Of a DNA stretch of 52,632 bases, positions 1 to 8,483 are shown one piece after another. The stretch's first letter is position 1. Every line of letters begins with the position of its first letter. Source of the stretch: DASZTV01 sp036267875 (GTDB lineage Bacteria > Actinomycetota > Actinomycetes > JAFAQI01); contig DATAVE010000102.1 in the NCBI GenBank assembly GCA_036267875.1, positions 1-52,632 on the forward strand, given 5' to 3'. The notes beneath the pieces are model-generated. The model ran no database searches and was not told the DNA's origin. It worked only from the letters and a program-made list of their open reading frames with translations. The position numbers were made by a program, and so were the translations under genes.

Positions 1-303
1 GCGCTGCTCGCTCAGTCGCACGAGCTCGTCGAGTGCATCGGTCACGCGCTTGGACTGCGCCTGCCGCGCGTTGGAGTCGCGCACGCGTACGTCGATCGCG
101 ATCAGCGTCACCCCGACGCAGACCAGCGCCAACCCGGCAAGCCCGGCGCTCATGACGTAGGGGAGCTGCAGCGGTACGTCGATCTCGCCGGCGGTCTTGC
201 CCCACGCGACGGTGATCAGCACGAAGCCGGCTGCGGTCAGCAGCAAGCCGAGCCAGGTCCCGAGGTGTGGGATCCGACGTACGGAAGCGATCAGGTCCTT
301 CAT
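1..303 (-). CDS. Small two-helix membrane protein, 3' end cut by window edge
   Basis: The ATG at 301-303 overlaps the stop of the LivHMG fusion gene (ATGA), so it is translationally coupled to that operon. About 101 codons lie in the window; the C-terminus is outside it. The visible protein has a basic N-terminus, a hydrophobic segment at about residues 14-31, a short loop ending QLPYVMSAG at about 43-51, a second hydrophobic segment at about 48-68 and then a charged, probably coiled-coil tail. No family name is recognised. It is clearly similar to the protein at 42746-43159, which also sits in a Liv-type transporter operon and carries QLPYFISGG at the same place. The natural inference is an accessory membrane protein of these transporters. 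It contains no catalytic motif that I can see. Confidence 0.8.
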   Translation of the reverse strand, partial: MKDLIASVRRIPHLGTWLGLLLTAAGFVLITVAWGKTAGEIDVPLQLPYVMSAGLAGLALVCVGVTLIAIDVRVRDSNARQAQSKRVTDALDELVRLSEQR

Positions 304-3263
304 CCGGCTGTCCTCACGAGAGCGGGCTTACGTTTCTTCGTCGCTGCTTTGGCGCTGTCGACCACTCCGGAGCGCTGGATCGCGGTCAGGCTGCCGCCGA
401 GGTAGGCCTCGACGACGTGTCGGTCGTTGCGAATGACGTCCGGCGTGCCCTCGGCGATGATCTCGCCCTCGGCCATGCAGACGATGCGATCGGACATCGA
501 CATGATCATCGGGATGTCGTGCTCGATGATGCACAACGTCAGATCCAGGTCGCGCTTGAGCGTCGCGAGCAGGTCCTGCAATGCCTCGGTCTCGCGCTGA
601 GCGATGCCGGCGCACGGCTCGTCGAGCAGCAGTACTTCGGGCCCGAGTCCGACGAGGCAGGCGAGCTCGGCGATCCGGCGGGTGCCGGTAGAAAGGTTCT
701 GCACCTGCGCCGCGCGGTAGCGGTCGAGGCCCATCCACGAGACCAGCTCACGGGCGCGCGCTTCCTTGCGTCGCTCTCCGCTGGTCAGCCCGAGCACCGC
801 CGCGGTGACGGTGCTTGGGTCGGTCCGCTCGAGGGCGAGCGTGACGCACTCTTGCACGGTCAGCGTGGGGAACAGCGCCGCGTCCTGGAAGCTGCGAATC
901 AGACCGCGTTGCGCCCTAGCCTCCGGGCCGAGTGTGGTGACGTCCTCGTCGTGCAGCCGAACCAACCCGCGGTCGGGTGAGGTGAATCCGGCGAGCAGCT
1001 CGAAGGTCGTGGTCTTGCCGGCGCCGTTCGGCCCGATCAGACCCAGCGTCTCGCCACGGTTGACGGCAAGTGAGACACCGCGAACGGCGTGCACACCACC
1101 GAAGGACTTGACCAGACCGGCGGCCTCGAGGATCGGGCGAACCCCGACCGGGCGCAGCACCACAGTCAGCGGCGGCGCTTGATTCGGCGCGGCGATCTCG
1201 ACGGCGCTGGCACTGCTCGAATCCGCCAGGTACGCCGCGTCGACATCGACTCCGGCGCGGCGGCCAAGGAACTTGACCACCGCGTCGCGGAACGGCGTCA
1301 GCAGGTGAACGAGTCCACCAGGTAGGTAGACGATGATCAGCAGCTGGCCGAGCGCGGTGCCCGCGATCGCCAGGCTCTGCAGGTGACCGAAGTCGGGAAG
1401 CACGAAGACGTACAGCGCCCCGAGGATCGGCCCGATCAGTGAGCCGATCCCGCCCACGACCGTCATGACGGTGACGTTGAGGCTGTCGTCGGCCCCGAAC
1501 GACGCACCGCCAAGTCCGTGGGTGGACAGCGAGTGAGCGAATACCGCGCCACCGATCCCGGCGAGGAAGCCTGCAATCGCGTAACCGCGGATCTTGACTG
1601 CCGTGGCAGGCACGGTGAAGGCGCGTGCGTTGTCCTCGTTGTCGCGTACCGCCACGAACAGGCGGCTCAGACCGGCCGCGCGAATGTTGCGGGTGATCAC
1701 GAAGCAGATCGCTGTTATGGCCAGCGCGAACCAGTAGTACCGCTTGCCGGTGTCGAGCTGGAACCCCATCACCGACGGGTGACCCGGCGTTACGCCATCG
1801 AAGCCGAACAGCCACGACGCGGGAAGCAGCCAGTTCGTGACGAGCAGCGCGAACGACAGCGTGGTCACGGTGAGGAACAGACCCTTCGCGCGGATCGCGA
1901 ACAGTCCGAGCACGACCATCACCAGAGCCGCGGCGACCCCGGCGTACAGGAACGACAGCAGGTAGTCGTGGGTGCGGGAGGCGATTTCGTAGCTGGCGAT
2001 CGCGCCGACCGCCGCGATGCCGAACTGGCCGATCGAGAGCTGGCCGCCGAGGCCGGTCACGAGTCCGACCGAGAAGCCGACGATCACGAAGGACAAGATC
2101 TGCGTCATCGTGACGGAGTCGGCGTTGGTGATCCCGAGCGGCAGCAGCGCGAGCCCGGCGAGTACGACGACGGTGAGTGCCGGACCGAGTGCCCGCACCG
2201 ACGGGAGCTGGCGCAGCACCGACGGGATCGGGCGTGGCGGCGCGACGGTCGTCCAGGAGCCCTTCTCTTCGGTCCGGCCGGTTGGCGATCGAAGGAGCAA
2301 CAGGGCGCCGCCGACGATCATCGCGAACAGAATGAGGCTCTCGGCACCCGTCTCTCCGAAGTTCCAGAGCAACAGCTGTTCGAGGACCCCGATCGCAGTC
2401 CCGGCGACGAGCGTGAGCGGCAGGCTGTCCATCCGGCCGATGACGGCGGCCGCCAGCGCGATCTCGAGCAGCTGCGTCCCACCCTGCCCAGGCTCGACGC
2501 TCAGTGTCGGCGCGGACATGATCGCCGCGAATGCCGCAACGGCGGAGCCGAGCGCCCAGGCGAGGGAGTTCATCCGGCCGGCGAAGATGCCGGCCATCCG
2601 AGCGGCCTCCGGATTGTCGGCCGCGCAACGCATCGCGACGCCGATCCGGCTGTAGCGCAGGAAGCCACCGACGAGCAGGACGAGGATCGGCGACAGGATC
2701 AGCATCGCTGAGTAGGCGGGCGTGACCTCGAGGGCGCCGACGCTGAACGACGGCATGCCCGGCGGGACCGGGAAGACCCCGCCCGCGCCTGCGCTCGGAT
2801 CGATCAGCGCCCCGAAGAGCACGAGGAACAGCCCGACGCCGAGGGTGGCGACGACGCTCACCGCGAGCGGCGCCTTGCCGAGTCGGCGGATCACCGCGGT
2901 CTCGGTCACGGCGCCGACGCCACCGGCGATAAGAAGCGCCGGGGTCAGCGCCACCCAGTAGGGGAAGTGCGCCTTCGTGACGAGCAGGAAGAAGGCGACC
3001 GAGCCGAAGGCCCCCATCTGACCCTGGGCGAAGTTGATCACCCGGCTGGAGCGATAGATCAGGACGAGCCCGACGGCGAGGAGGCCGTAGGTGAGGCCGA
3101 TCGTCAGGCCGAGCACGATGGCAGATGCGGGGGTCTGCCACCTGCCGGTGAGGGTGCCCGAGACATGAAGCCAGTGCGGCAGGACGAACTCAGCGACCAG
3201 CAGCGCCCCGCCGAGGACCGCCGTGGTCACAGCGATCGGCTGGAGGCCTTTCGCCGTCTTCAT
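300..3263 (-). CDS. LivH-LivM-LivG fusion: branched-chain-type ABC permease/permease/ATPase
   Basis: This 987-residue protein joins three Liv subunits usually made separately. Residues about 45-330 form a LivH-type permease, about 360-660 a LivM-type permease, and about 705-960 a LivG-type ATPase. In the ATPase the Walker A is GPNGAGKTTT near residue 742, the signature is LSTGTRR and the Walker B is VLLLDEP near 874. It would form the membrane core of an ABC importer for amino acids or small organic acids. The ATG at 3261-3263 overlaps the stop of the upstream MFS-LivF gene, and its own stop overlaps the next start, so the operon is tightly coupled. The domain calls are firm; the substrate is unknown. 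In actinobacteria such cassettes are often found beside aromatic or steroid catabolism genes. Confidence 0.93.
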   Translation of the reverse strand: MKTAKGLQPIAVTTAVLGGALLVAEFVLPHWLHVSGTLTGRWQTPASAIVLGLTIGLTYGLLAVGLVLIYRSSRVINFAQGQMGAFGSVAFFLLVTKAHFPYWVALTPALLIAGGVGAVTETAVIRRLGKAPLAVSVVATLGVGLFLVLFGALIDPSAGAGGVFPVPPGMPSFSVGALEVTPAYSAMLILSPILVLLVGGFLRYSRIGVAMRCAADNPEAARMAGIFAGRMNSLAWALGSAVAAFAAIMSAPTLSVEPGQGGTQLLEIALAAAVIGRMDSLPLTLVAGTAIGVLEQLLLWNFGETGAESLILFAMIVGGALLLLRSPTGRTEEKGSWTTVAPPRPIPSVLRQLPSVRALGPALTVVVLAGLALLPLGITNADSVTMTQILSFVIVGFSVGLVTGLGGQLSIGQFGIAAVGAIASYEIASRTHDYLLSFLYAGVAAALVMVVLGLFAIRAKGLFLTVTTLSFALLVTNWLLPASWLFGFDGVTPGHPSVMGFQLDTGKRYYWFALAITAICFVITRNIRAAGLSRLFVAVRDNEDNARAFTVPATAVKIRGYAIAGFLAGIGGAVFAHSLSTHGLGGASFGADDSLNVTVMTVVGGIGSLIGPILGALYVFVLPDFGHLQSLAIAGTALGQLLIIVYLPGGLVHLLTPFRDAVVKFLGRRAGVDVDAAYLADSSSASAVEIAAPNQAPPLTVVLRPVGVRPILEAAGLVKSFGGVHAVRGVSLAVNRGETLGLIGPNGAGKTTTFELLAGFTSPDRGLVRLHDEDVTTLGPEARAQRGLIRSFQDAALFPTLTVQECVTLALERTDPSTVTAAVLGLTSGERRKEARARELVSWMGLDRYRAAQVQNLSTGTRRIAELACLVGLGPEVLLLDEPCAGIAQRETEALQDLLATLKRDLDLTLCIIEHDIPMIMSMSDRIVCMAEGEIIAEGTPDVIRNDRHVVEAYLGGSLTAIQRSGVVDSAKAATKKRKPALVRTAG

Positions 3264-5434
3264 CGTGCTCCGGCCTTGGTGGCGCCCTCGAGAAAGACCG
3301 CGCGCAACAGGTCGTCGCGGCGGAGCAGGTCGGCGGCGGCGCCGTCGAAGCGCATCTCGCCCTTCTCCATGAAATAGGCGTGGTCGACGAGTGACAGCGC
3401 GATGTTGACGGACTGCTCCACCAGTACGACAGCGGTGCCGGTCGAGTTGATCTCGCGGACCAGGTCGAGCAGCTGGCCGACGACAACGGGTGCCAGACCG
3501 AGGGAGAGCTCGTCGATGAGCAGCAGCCGTGGCTCGAGGATCAGCGCCTTGCAGAGGCCGAGCATCTGCTGCTCGCCGCCCGACAGCGTTGCGCCGAGAG
3601 ACGCCCTGCGCTCGCCGAGCCGTGGGAACGCGGTCAGGCAGCGCTCGATCGAGTCGTCGATGGCCTTCTTGTCGGCGCCGAGGGTATAGCCGAAGCCGCG
3701 GAGGTTCTCGATGACCGTCATCCGGCGGAACACCGCGCGCCCACCGGGGATCTGGCTGATGCCGAGGCGGACTCGCCGCTCGGCGTCCAGGTAGGTGATG
3801 TCGTCGCCGTCAAGTCGGAGGGAACCCGAGGACGGCAGGCCGATTCCCGAGATCACTTTCAGCAACGTCGACTTGCCGGCACCGTTGGTGCCGAGGAGTG
3901 CGACCATCTCGCCGTCGTCGACGGTGAAATCCACGTCGAAGAGGACCTGCAGCTTGCCGTAGGAGAAGTTGACCGACTTGGCCGCGAGCAGCGGAGGGCG
4001 GACGCCCTGGGTGTGCTGCTCGGCCAGGTCCTGCTCCTCGAGGATGGTGTCGATCATCCGATCGATGTCGGCGTCGATGAGCTTGCCGGCCGAACGTACG
4101 ACGAGCGAGCCGATAGTGCCCGGGATCAGCAGGGCGATCATCGTGCCGGTCGAGCCGTATTCCTGGTAGACGCTGTTCAACAGGAGTACGCCGAGGATGG
4201 CCCCGAAGCCGAGCGAGATCCCGATCATCGCCGCCGCATGCGGTCGGTATCTCGCGTCGACGATCGACAGCACGATGGCGTTGAGGCCCGGCAAGGTCAG
4301 GATCAGTGCGGTGATCGCGAACGCGAACATCGCCACCATCAGGTACTTGTTCGGCATGAGGGCCGCGGCCGCAATGAAGAAGACGATGCCGAAGATCGCG
4401 TAGCCGACCTGCTCCACGACCTTGGACGGGCTGTTCGCGAAGGTGTTCTCGGCGAGCTTGCTGTAGATCAGCAGGCCGATGATCGCGACGCCGTACGCGG
4501 TCGAGATGACGACGCCCCGGGCAGCGGAGCCGAAGTGCCAGCGGTCGACGAGAAACGACGAAAGGAACGTCGTGAAGGGGATCGCGATCATCCCGAAGAC
4601 GAGGGTCCCTGCACAGATCCGCTGGATTGTCGGGATCAGCAGGATGCGCCGGAGGATCTCGACGAAGCCGAGTTGCGGGGCGAGATCAACGGCTTGCTCG
4701 GTGTGCAGCTGTTCGGTATCGAACCGGCCCGCCTTGGGATCGCGAATCCCGAGTGCGCACAACGAGCTGATGACGGAGATCCCGCCGAGCACGAGGAACA
4801 CGCCGCGCCACGTCAGGTCGAACGGTCCGGTCAACAGCGCTACGAGCAGCGGAGCAACGATCTGCCCGAGGACGGTGATCGCGCGGTAGCCCGCGAGCAC
4901 GCGGATTCGTGCTCGCGGTGGATAGGTGTCGGCGAGAAGTGGGGGGTGCAGCGCGTTGACGCTGCCGGTCGACAGGCCGTCGGCGACGAGCACCAGGATC
5001 AACGCAACCAATGACGTCACGAAGCCGGTGAAGACCGTGATGACACTCCAGCCGAGCGCCGTGATGAGGCAGAGCAGGCCGCGTCGGCCCCAGCTGCGGG
5101 CCAGCGCAGCCATCGGCAGGGGGGCTACCGCTTGTGCCAGGAACCCCAGTGCCTGTGCCAGGCCGATCAGTCCGAACGACAGGCCGAGGGTGTTGCGGAC
5201 ATCGGGTGCCATGACGACGAGTGCGCTGGCCTGAAACAGGTCGACGAAGCCGAGCACGCCGAGCGCGACCATCGGATAGAGCCCGACGCCGTACTCACGC
5301 AAGACCGGCCGGAGTGCGCCGGCGGTTGCCTGCTCGCCCGACTGGCTGGCTACTTCCTGAAGTCCCAGAGTTGCTCGTGCGGCCTGCCGGCGCTCGGCGC
5401 GCGAGCTAGTGGCGATCTCGACCGCGGTGCTCAT
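3260..5434 (-). CDS. MFS-like transporter domain fused to LivF-type ABC ATPase
   Basis: This 724-residue protein has an unusual architecture. Residues about 45-465 are a polytopic major-facilitator-like domain with roughly twelve hydrophobic segments. Residues about 485-720 are a LivF-type ATPase with Walker A GTNGAGKST near 513, signature LSGGEQQ near 615 and Walker B LLLIDELSLGLAP. The ATPase would pair with the LivG domain of the next gene, giving the two ATPases needed by one importer. Why an MFS domain is attached is unknown: it could be a second permease, an anchor or a gating element. Start and stop overlap the neighbouring genes by four bases. The reading frame runs unbroken through the junction, so a sequencing frameshift joining two genes is unlikely. 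Confidence 0.9.
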   Translation of the reverse strand: MSTAVEIATSSRAERRQAARATLGLQEVASQSGEQATAGALRPVLREYGVGLYPMVALGVLGFVDLFQASALVVMAPDVRNTLGLSFGLIGLAQALGFLAQAVAPLPMAALARSWGRRGLLCLITALGWSVITVFTGFVTSLVALILVLVADGLSTGSVNALHPPLLADTYPPRARIRVLAGYRAITVLGQIVAPLLVALLTGPFDLTWRGVFLVLGGISVISSLCALGIRDPKAGRFDTEQLHTEQAVDLAPQLGFVEILRRILLIPTIQRICAGTLVFGMIAIPFTTFLSSFLVDRWHFGSAARGVVISTAYGVAIIGLLIYSKLAENTFANSPSKVVEQVGYAIFGIVFFIAAAALMPNKYLMVAMFAFAITALILTLPGLNAIVLSIVDARYRPHAAAMIGISLGFGAILGVLLLNSVYQEYGSTGTMIALLIPGTIGSLVVRSAGKLIDADIDRMIDTILEEQDLAEQHTQGVRPPLLAAKSVNFSYGKLQVLFDVDFTVDDGEMVALLGTNGAGKSTLLKVISGIGLPSSGSLRLDGDDITYLDAERRVRLGISQIPGGRAVFRRMTVIENLRGFGYTLGADKKAIDDSIERCLTAFPRLGERRASLGATLSGGEQQMLGLCKALILEPRLLLIDELSLGLAPVVVGQLLDLVREINSTGTAVVLVEQSVNIALSLVDHAYFMEKGEMRFDGAAADLLRRDDLLRAVFLEGATKAGAR

Positions 5435-5898
5435 GGCGCGCCCTTCGGCAGGTCGAACTCGCGTACCCAGGCGCTCTCGTTGATCCGGTTGCCGTCCGCG
5501 TCGAGCAGCACGACCGTGATGTCGTGCCGCTGGCGCGACGCCTTGTCGTACTGCAGGTCAGGAACGATGCGGAGTGTCACGTGGTCCTGGTCGGTCTCGT
5601 AGACGTTGTCCTCCGCAAGAAGTGCATGAGTCGGCTTCGTGCCTTTGGGGAGAACGGAGTCGATGTTGTGCCCGACCTTGATGGCCTGCTGGTCGATGAA
5701 GACGCCGAAGTGGTAGCTGCCAGGCGTCTTCATCTGCCACGAGACCGTGACGGGCAGGTGGGTCAGCTGATCCGACGCCGGCGTGATGAAGCTGAGGCGG
5801 TGATCTTGCTTGAACTCCAACCCACTGCACCCGCCGACGCCGACGAAGGCCGCGACGGCGAAGGCCGCCGCAGACAACGTTCGACGGGTGGCGGGCAC
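5431..5898 (-). CDS. Small lipoprotein of the Liv operon
   Basis: This is a 155-residue protein with a type II signal peptide: basic start, hydrophobic segment from about residue 8 to 22 and a VGGC lipobox giving lipidated Cys24. The mature part (about 130 residues) looks beta-rich and resembles an Ig-like fold by alternation of hydrophobic residues, but I do not recognise a named family. Its stop overlaps the MFS-LivF start by four bases, so it belongs to the transporter operon and should act at the outer face of the membrane. It is too small to be a binding protein; that role is filled by the gene at 6735-8330. An accessory or docking role is inference. Confidence 0.85.
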   Translation of the reverse strand: MPATRRTLSAAAFAVAAFVGVGGCSGLEFKQDHRLSFITPASDQLTHLPVTVSWQMKTPGSYHFGVFIDQQAIKVGHNIDSVLPKGTKPTHALLAEDNVYETDQDHVTLRIVPDLQYDKASRQRHDITVVLLDADGNRINESAWVREFDLPKGAP

Positions 5899-5905
5899 GA
5901 TCGGG

Positions 5906-6706
5906 TCAGGCGCTCGCCGTAGCGGTGGTGCTGTCGACGTCGGCGAAGAAGTCGAGCGCCTCGCGCTCGACTCGAGCGATGTCCATCAAGAGGTAGTTGT
6001 GGGCCGCGCCCTCGAACGTCGACAGCCGAGCGCCCGGGATCGTTGCGGCGATCTCCTGGCCCTTGGCGTAGGCCACGAGCGGGTCGGCGGTGCCGTGCTG
6101 CACCAGCGTCGGTACCGAGATGCCCGCGGCGTCCGCGAGCGTCATCGTGAACTCGGAGATGCCGATGTGCTGGGCCACGACGCCAGGCACGGAGAACTTG
6201 TCTTTCTTCATCATCTCGTAGTCCCGCGCTGCGATCTCGGCCGGAACGTTGGGATACGCCTTGTTGCCGCCGATCAGCTTGAGGACACCGGCAGGCAGCC
6301 GGATCAGCATCGCCCCGAGGTGCGGGTGCGCCTTGACGATCTCGGTCTTGATCGCCGTACAGCCAAGGATCAGCGACCGCACGCGCTCGGGTGCGGTGAT
6401 CGCAAGCTGCTGTGCGATACCGCCACCCATCGAGACGCCCCACACGTGCGCCGACTCGAGGCCCGCCGCATCCATGACCGCGATCGCGTCCGACACCATC
6501 TCGGCTACCGACGCGGTCTTCGGCGCGTGGCTCTGACCGGTGCCGCGGTTGTCGAACCACACGACACGGTGCTTGGCGATGAGTGCGTCGCGCACAGGCC
6601 ACCACATCTCAGCGCTGTATTTGTGGCCCATGATCAGCAGCAGCGGGCTGCCTGTGCCCTCCTGCTCCCAGTGGATCCGGACACCGTTGTTGCTGACGAA
6701 AGGCAT
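5906..6706 (-). CDS. Alpha/beta-hydrolase
   Basis: This 266-residue enzyme is of standard length for the family. The nucleophile elbow GVSMGGG places Ser92, with Asp208 in HGTADPLV and His236 in EGAAHNYLL completing the triad. The early motif FDNRGTGQS (about 51-59) is typical of esterase and C-C hydrolase relatives. No signal peptide is seen, so it is cytoplasmic. It lies between the binding-protein gene and the lipoprotein gene of the Liv operon, seven bases from the latter, so it is probably co-transcribed. It may hydrolyse an ester or thioester of the imported compound; the family alone does not give the substrate. Confidence 0.88.
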   Translation of the reverse strand: MPFVSNNGVRIHWEQEGTGSPLLLIMGHKYSAEMWWPVRDALIAKHRVVWFDNRGTGQSHAPKTASVAEMVSDAIAVMDAAGLESAHVWGVSMGGGIAQQLAITAPERVRSLILGCTAIKTEIVKAHPHLGAMLIRLPAGVLKLIGGNKAYPNVPAEIAARDYEMMKKDKFSVPGVVAQHIGISEFTMTLADAAGISVPTLVQHGTADPLVAYAKGQEIAATIPGARLSTFEGAAHNYLLMDIARVEREALDFFADVDSTTATASA

Positions 6707-6734
6707 GTGAGGTCCTCGTTAGTGGTGGTGAGAC

Positions 6735-8330
6735 TCAGAAGTTGGTGACAGGACCGCTGTAGTGGAAGCACCGGCAGCCGGTGTCGAAGGCGAACTCCCG
6801 ATAGGCGCTCGCGCCGGCGTGCTGCTGCGGGCTCAACGTCGACACGAACGTATTTGCGTCGGCGTAAGAGGAGCCGAGTTTGTTGTAGCCGTCGAGCATG
6901 CTCGTGCCGGTGATGTGTGCGGCTCCGGATGCGTTCGCGGCGGCCTGGACGAACAGCATCGCGTCGCAGTACTGGTAGCCCGCGAACTGCGTCAGGTTGT
7001 TGGTGACCTGGCCGGTTGGTCGCTCGATCGCGGTGCAGAGCTTCGTCGTCCGGTTGGAGAAGACGCTCGAGCCGTAGGTGCCGACGTCCGCGGTGGGCTC
7101 CCACCCGATTCCGATCGCCCCCGTCAGGGCGGCGAGGACCTCCTTGGTGTGCGCCGAGGCGAGACCCCACGGGGCGTCGAAGGAGGTGAACGCGTACTTC
7201 GGGGACCAGTGCTGCTGGTAGGCGTCCTGCAGGAAGCTGCCCTCGACTCCTGGGGCGAGGAACAGCACGTTGGTCACGCCGTTCGCGCGCATGTGCAACT
7301 CGTCGTTGGAGACGGTCTGTGCCTCGGCGACCGCTGCGGTCGTGGAGGGCGGGTACTCGATCCCGTATGACGTGACCGAGGCCACCTTGCCCTTGAGCGC
7401 CGGTATGACCACGTCGTTGTAGGCGTCGACCGCGGCCGACTCGTTGGTGCCGAGCATCACGCCAACGCGGCTCTTCGAGCTCAGCACGTGGTGCGCCAGC
7501 AGCGTCTTCACCAGAGCGGACATCGCGTCCTCGGTGCTGGCCTCGTAGGGGCTCACGAGGTACGGGATGGCCCGGTAGGAGTTGTCATCGTGCAGGTAGG
7601 TGCCACCCGAGACATACGGGACGTGGTGGGCGCTCAGGCAGGCGGCAAGGTCATTCGGGATCGCGAACCCGACCGCGACGCCGATCGCGACGTGATGGTC
7701 CTGCGTCCAGGAGCTGCAGATCGCCGCCATCGTCGTCGAGTACGGCTGGGTGCTGGTGAGGGGAATCGAGTAGTAGACCGGCTCGAGCACGTGGCCGGCC
7801 AGGCCGCCGTGGCTGTTGACGAAGGAGATCGCCGCGTTGGCGTAGGTCTGCAGGTTGCCGAGATCCGCGCTGCCGCCGAAGAGCTTGGCGAAGGCGCCGA
7901 GATCGCCGGAGTAGACGATTCCGACCTCGACTGCTGAGAGCTTGGCCGGTCCCTTGTAGACGTGGACCGCCGGCGTCGGACTGGGCTTGCCAGTCGTCGG
8001 CGTCGTAGTAGTGCCCGCAGGTGAGGTGCTGCCGGGCTGTGCAGGGGTCGTGCCGACAGTGGTCGTCGACGGGGTCGTCGGTCCGAGGTCGGTGGTCGTG
8101 GGGATCGGATTGGTCGCCCCGTCGCCCGTATTCGGCGCGGTGGTCTGCCCGCCTGGAACAACCTGGACCGGGCCGGTCGCGCCGGTCGCGCCGTCGAAGC
8201 CTTCGTTCGAGCGCTGGCTCAGGACGGCATGCGCATCGCGGACCGTGGTCCCGCAGGCCGCGACGGACAGGAGGGCAACGCCGGCGATTGCTGCTGCGCT
8301 CAGGCGTCGGCTCTTGCTACTGCGGTTCAT
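6735..8330 (-). CDS. Liv-type substrate-binding lipoprotein with long Pro/Thr/Gly tether
   Basis: This is a 531-residue periplasmic-binding-protein-like lipoprotein. The signal peptide ends in VAAC with lipidated Cys26. Residues about 45-130 are a low-complexity Pro/Thr/Gly segment, and the binding domain (peripla_BP_6 type) begins near KLSAVEVGIVYSG at about 130. The tether would hold the binding domain well away from the membrane. It is the first gene of the left Liv operon and is divergent from the TetR gene at 8484, across 153 bp that contain two palindromes. A GAGG ribosome site lies four bases upstream of the ATG. The ligand cannot be read from sequence. Confidence 0.92.
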   Translation of the reverse strand: MNRSSKSRRLSAAAIAGVALLSVAACGTTVRDAHAVLSQRSNEGFDGATGATGPVQVVPGGQTTAPNTGDGATNPIPTTTDLGPTTPSTTTVGTTPAQPGSTSPAGTTTTPTTGKPSPTPAVHVYKGPAKLSAVEVGIVYSGDLGAFAKLFGGSADLGNLQTYANAAISFVNSHGGLAGHVLEPVYYSIPLTSTQPYSTTMAAICSSWTQDHHVAIGVAVGFAIPNDLAACLSAHHVPYVSGGTYLHDDNSYRAIPYLVSPYEASTEDAMSALVKTLLAHHVLSSKSRVGVMLGTNESAAVDAYNDVVIPALKGKVASVTSYGIEYPPSTTAAVAEAQTVSNDELHMRANGVTNVLFLAPGVEGSFLQDAYQQHWSPKYAFTSFDAPWGLASAHTKEVLAALTGAIGIGWEPTADVGTYGSSVFSNRTTKLCTAIERPTGQVTNNLTQFAGYQYCDAMLFVQAAANASGAAHITGTSMLDGYNKLGSSYADANTFVSTLSPQQHAGASAYREFAFDTGCRCFHYSGPVTNF

Positions 8331-8370
8331 CGCACCTCGTCATTGAGCTTGCGCTGTTTTCGGCCTGCGG

Positions 8371-8386
8371 ACTATCAGTTGATAGT
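8371..8386. promoter_or_regulatory. Palindrome, likely operator of the divergent TetR/Liv region
   Basis: The sequence ACTATCAGTTGATAGT has perfect 7-bp arms (ACTATCA/TGATAGT) around a 2-bp centre. It lies 41 bp upstream of the binding-protein start and 98 bp before the TetR start, where an autoregulating TetR protein would bind. The role is inferred from position and symmetry. Confidence 0.55.
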
Positions 8387-8443
8387 TAGCCGTGAAGTAA
8401 GCCATCTGATGTCCCGCAAGTCAAGGAAGGTTCGAAGCGATCA

Positions 8444-8453
8444 AACGATCGTT
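8444..8453. promoter_or_regulatory. Second palindrome in the same divergent region
   Basis: AACGATCGTT is a perfect 10-bp palindrome 31 bp upstream of the TetR start codon. It differs in sequence from the palindrome at 8371-8386, so either only one is the TetR site or two regulators act here. GC-rich genomes have many CG palindromes by chance, which lowers confidence. Confidence 0.35.
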
Positions 8454-8483
8454 GACAGCGCAAAGTGATGCGGGTTTCCTTTT

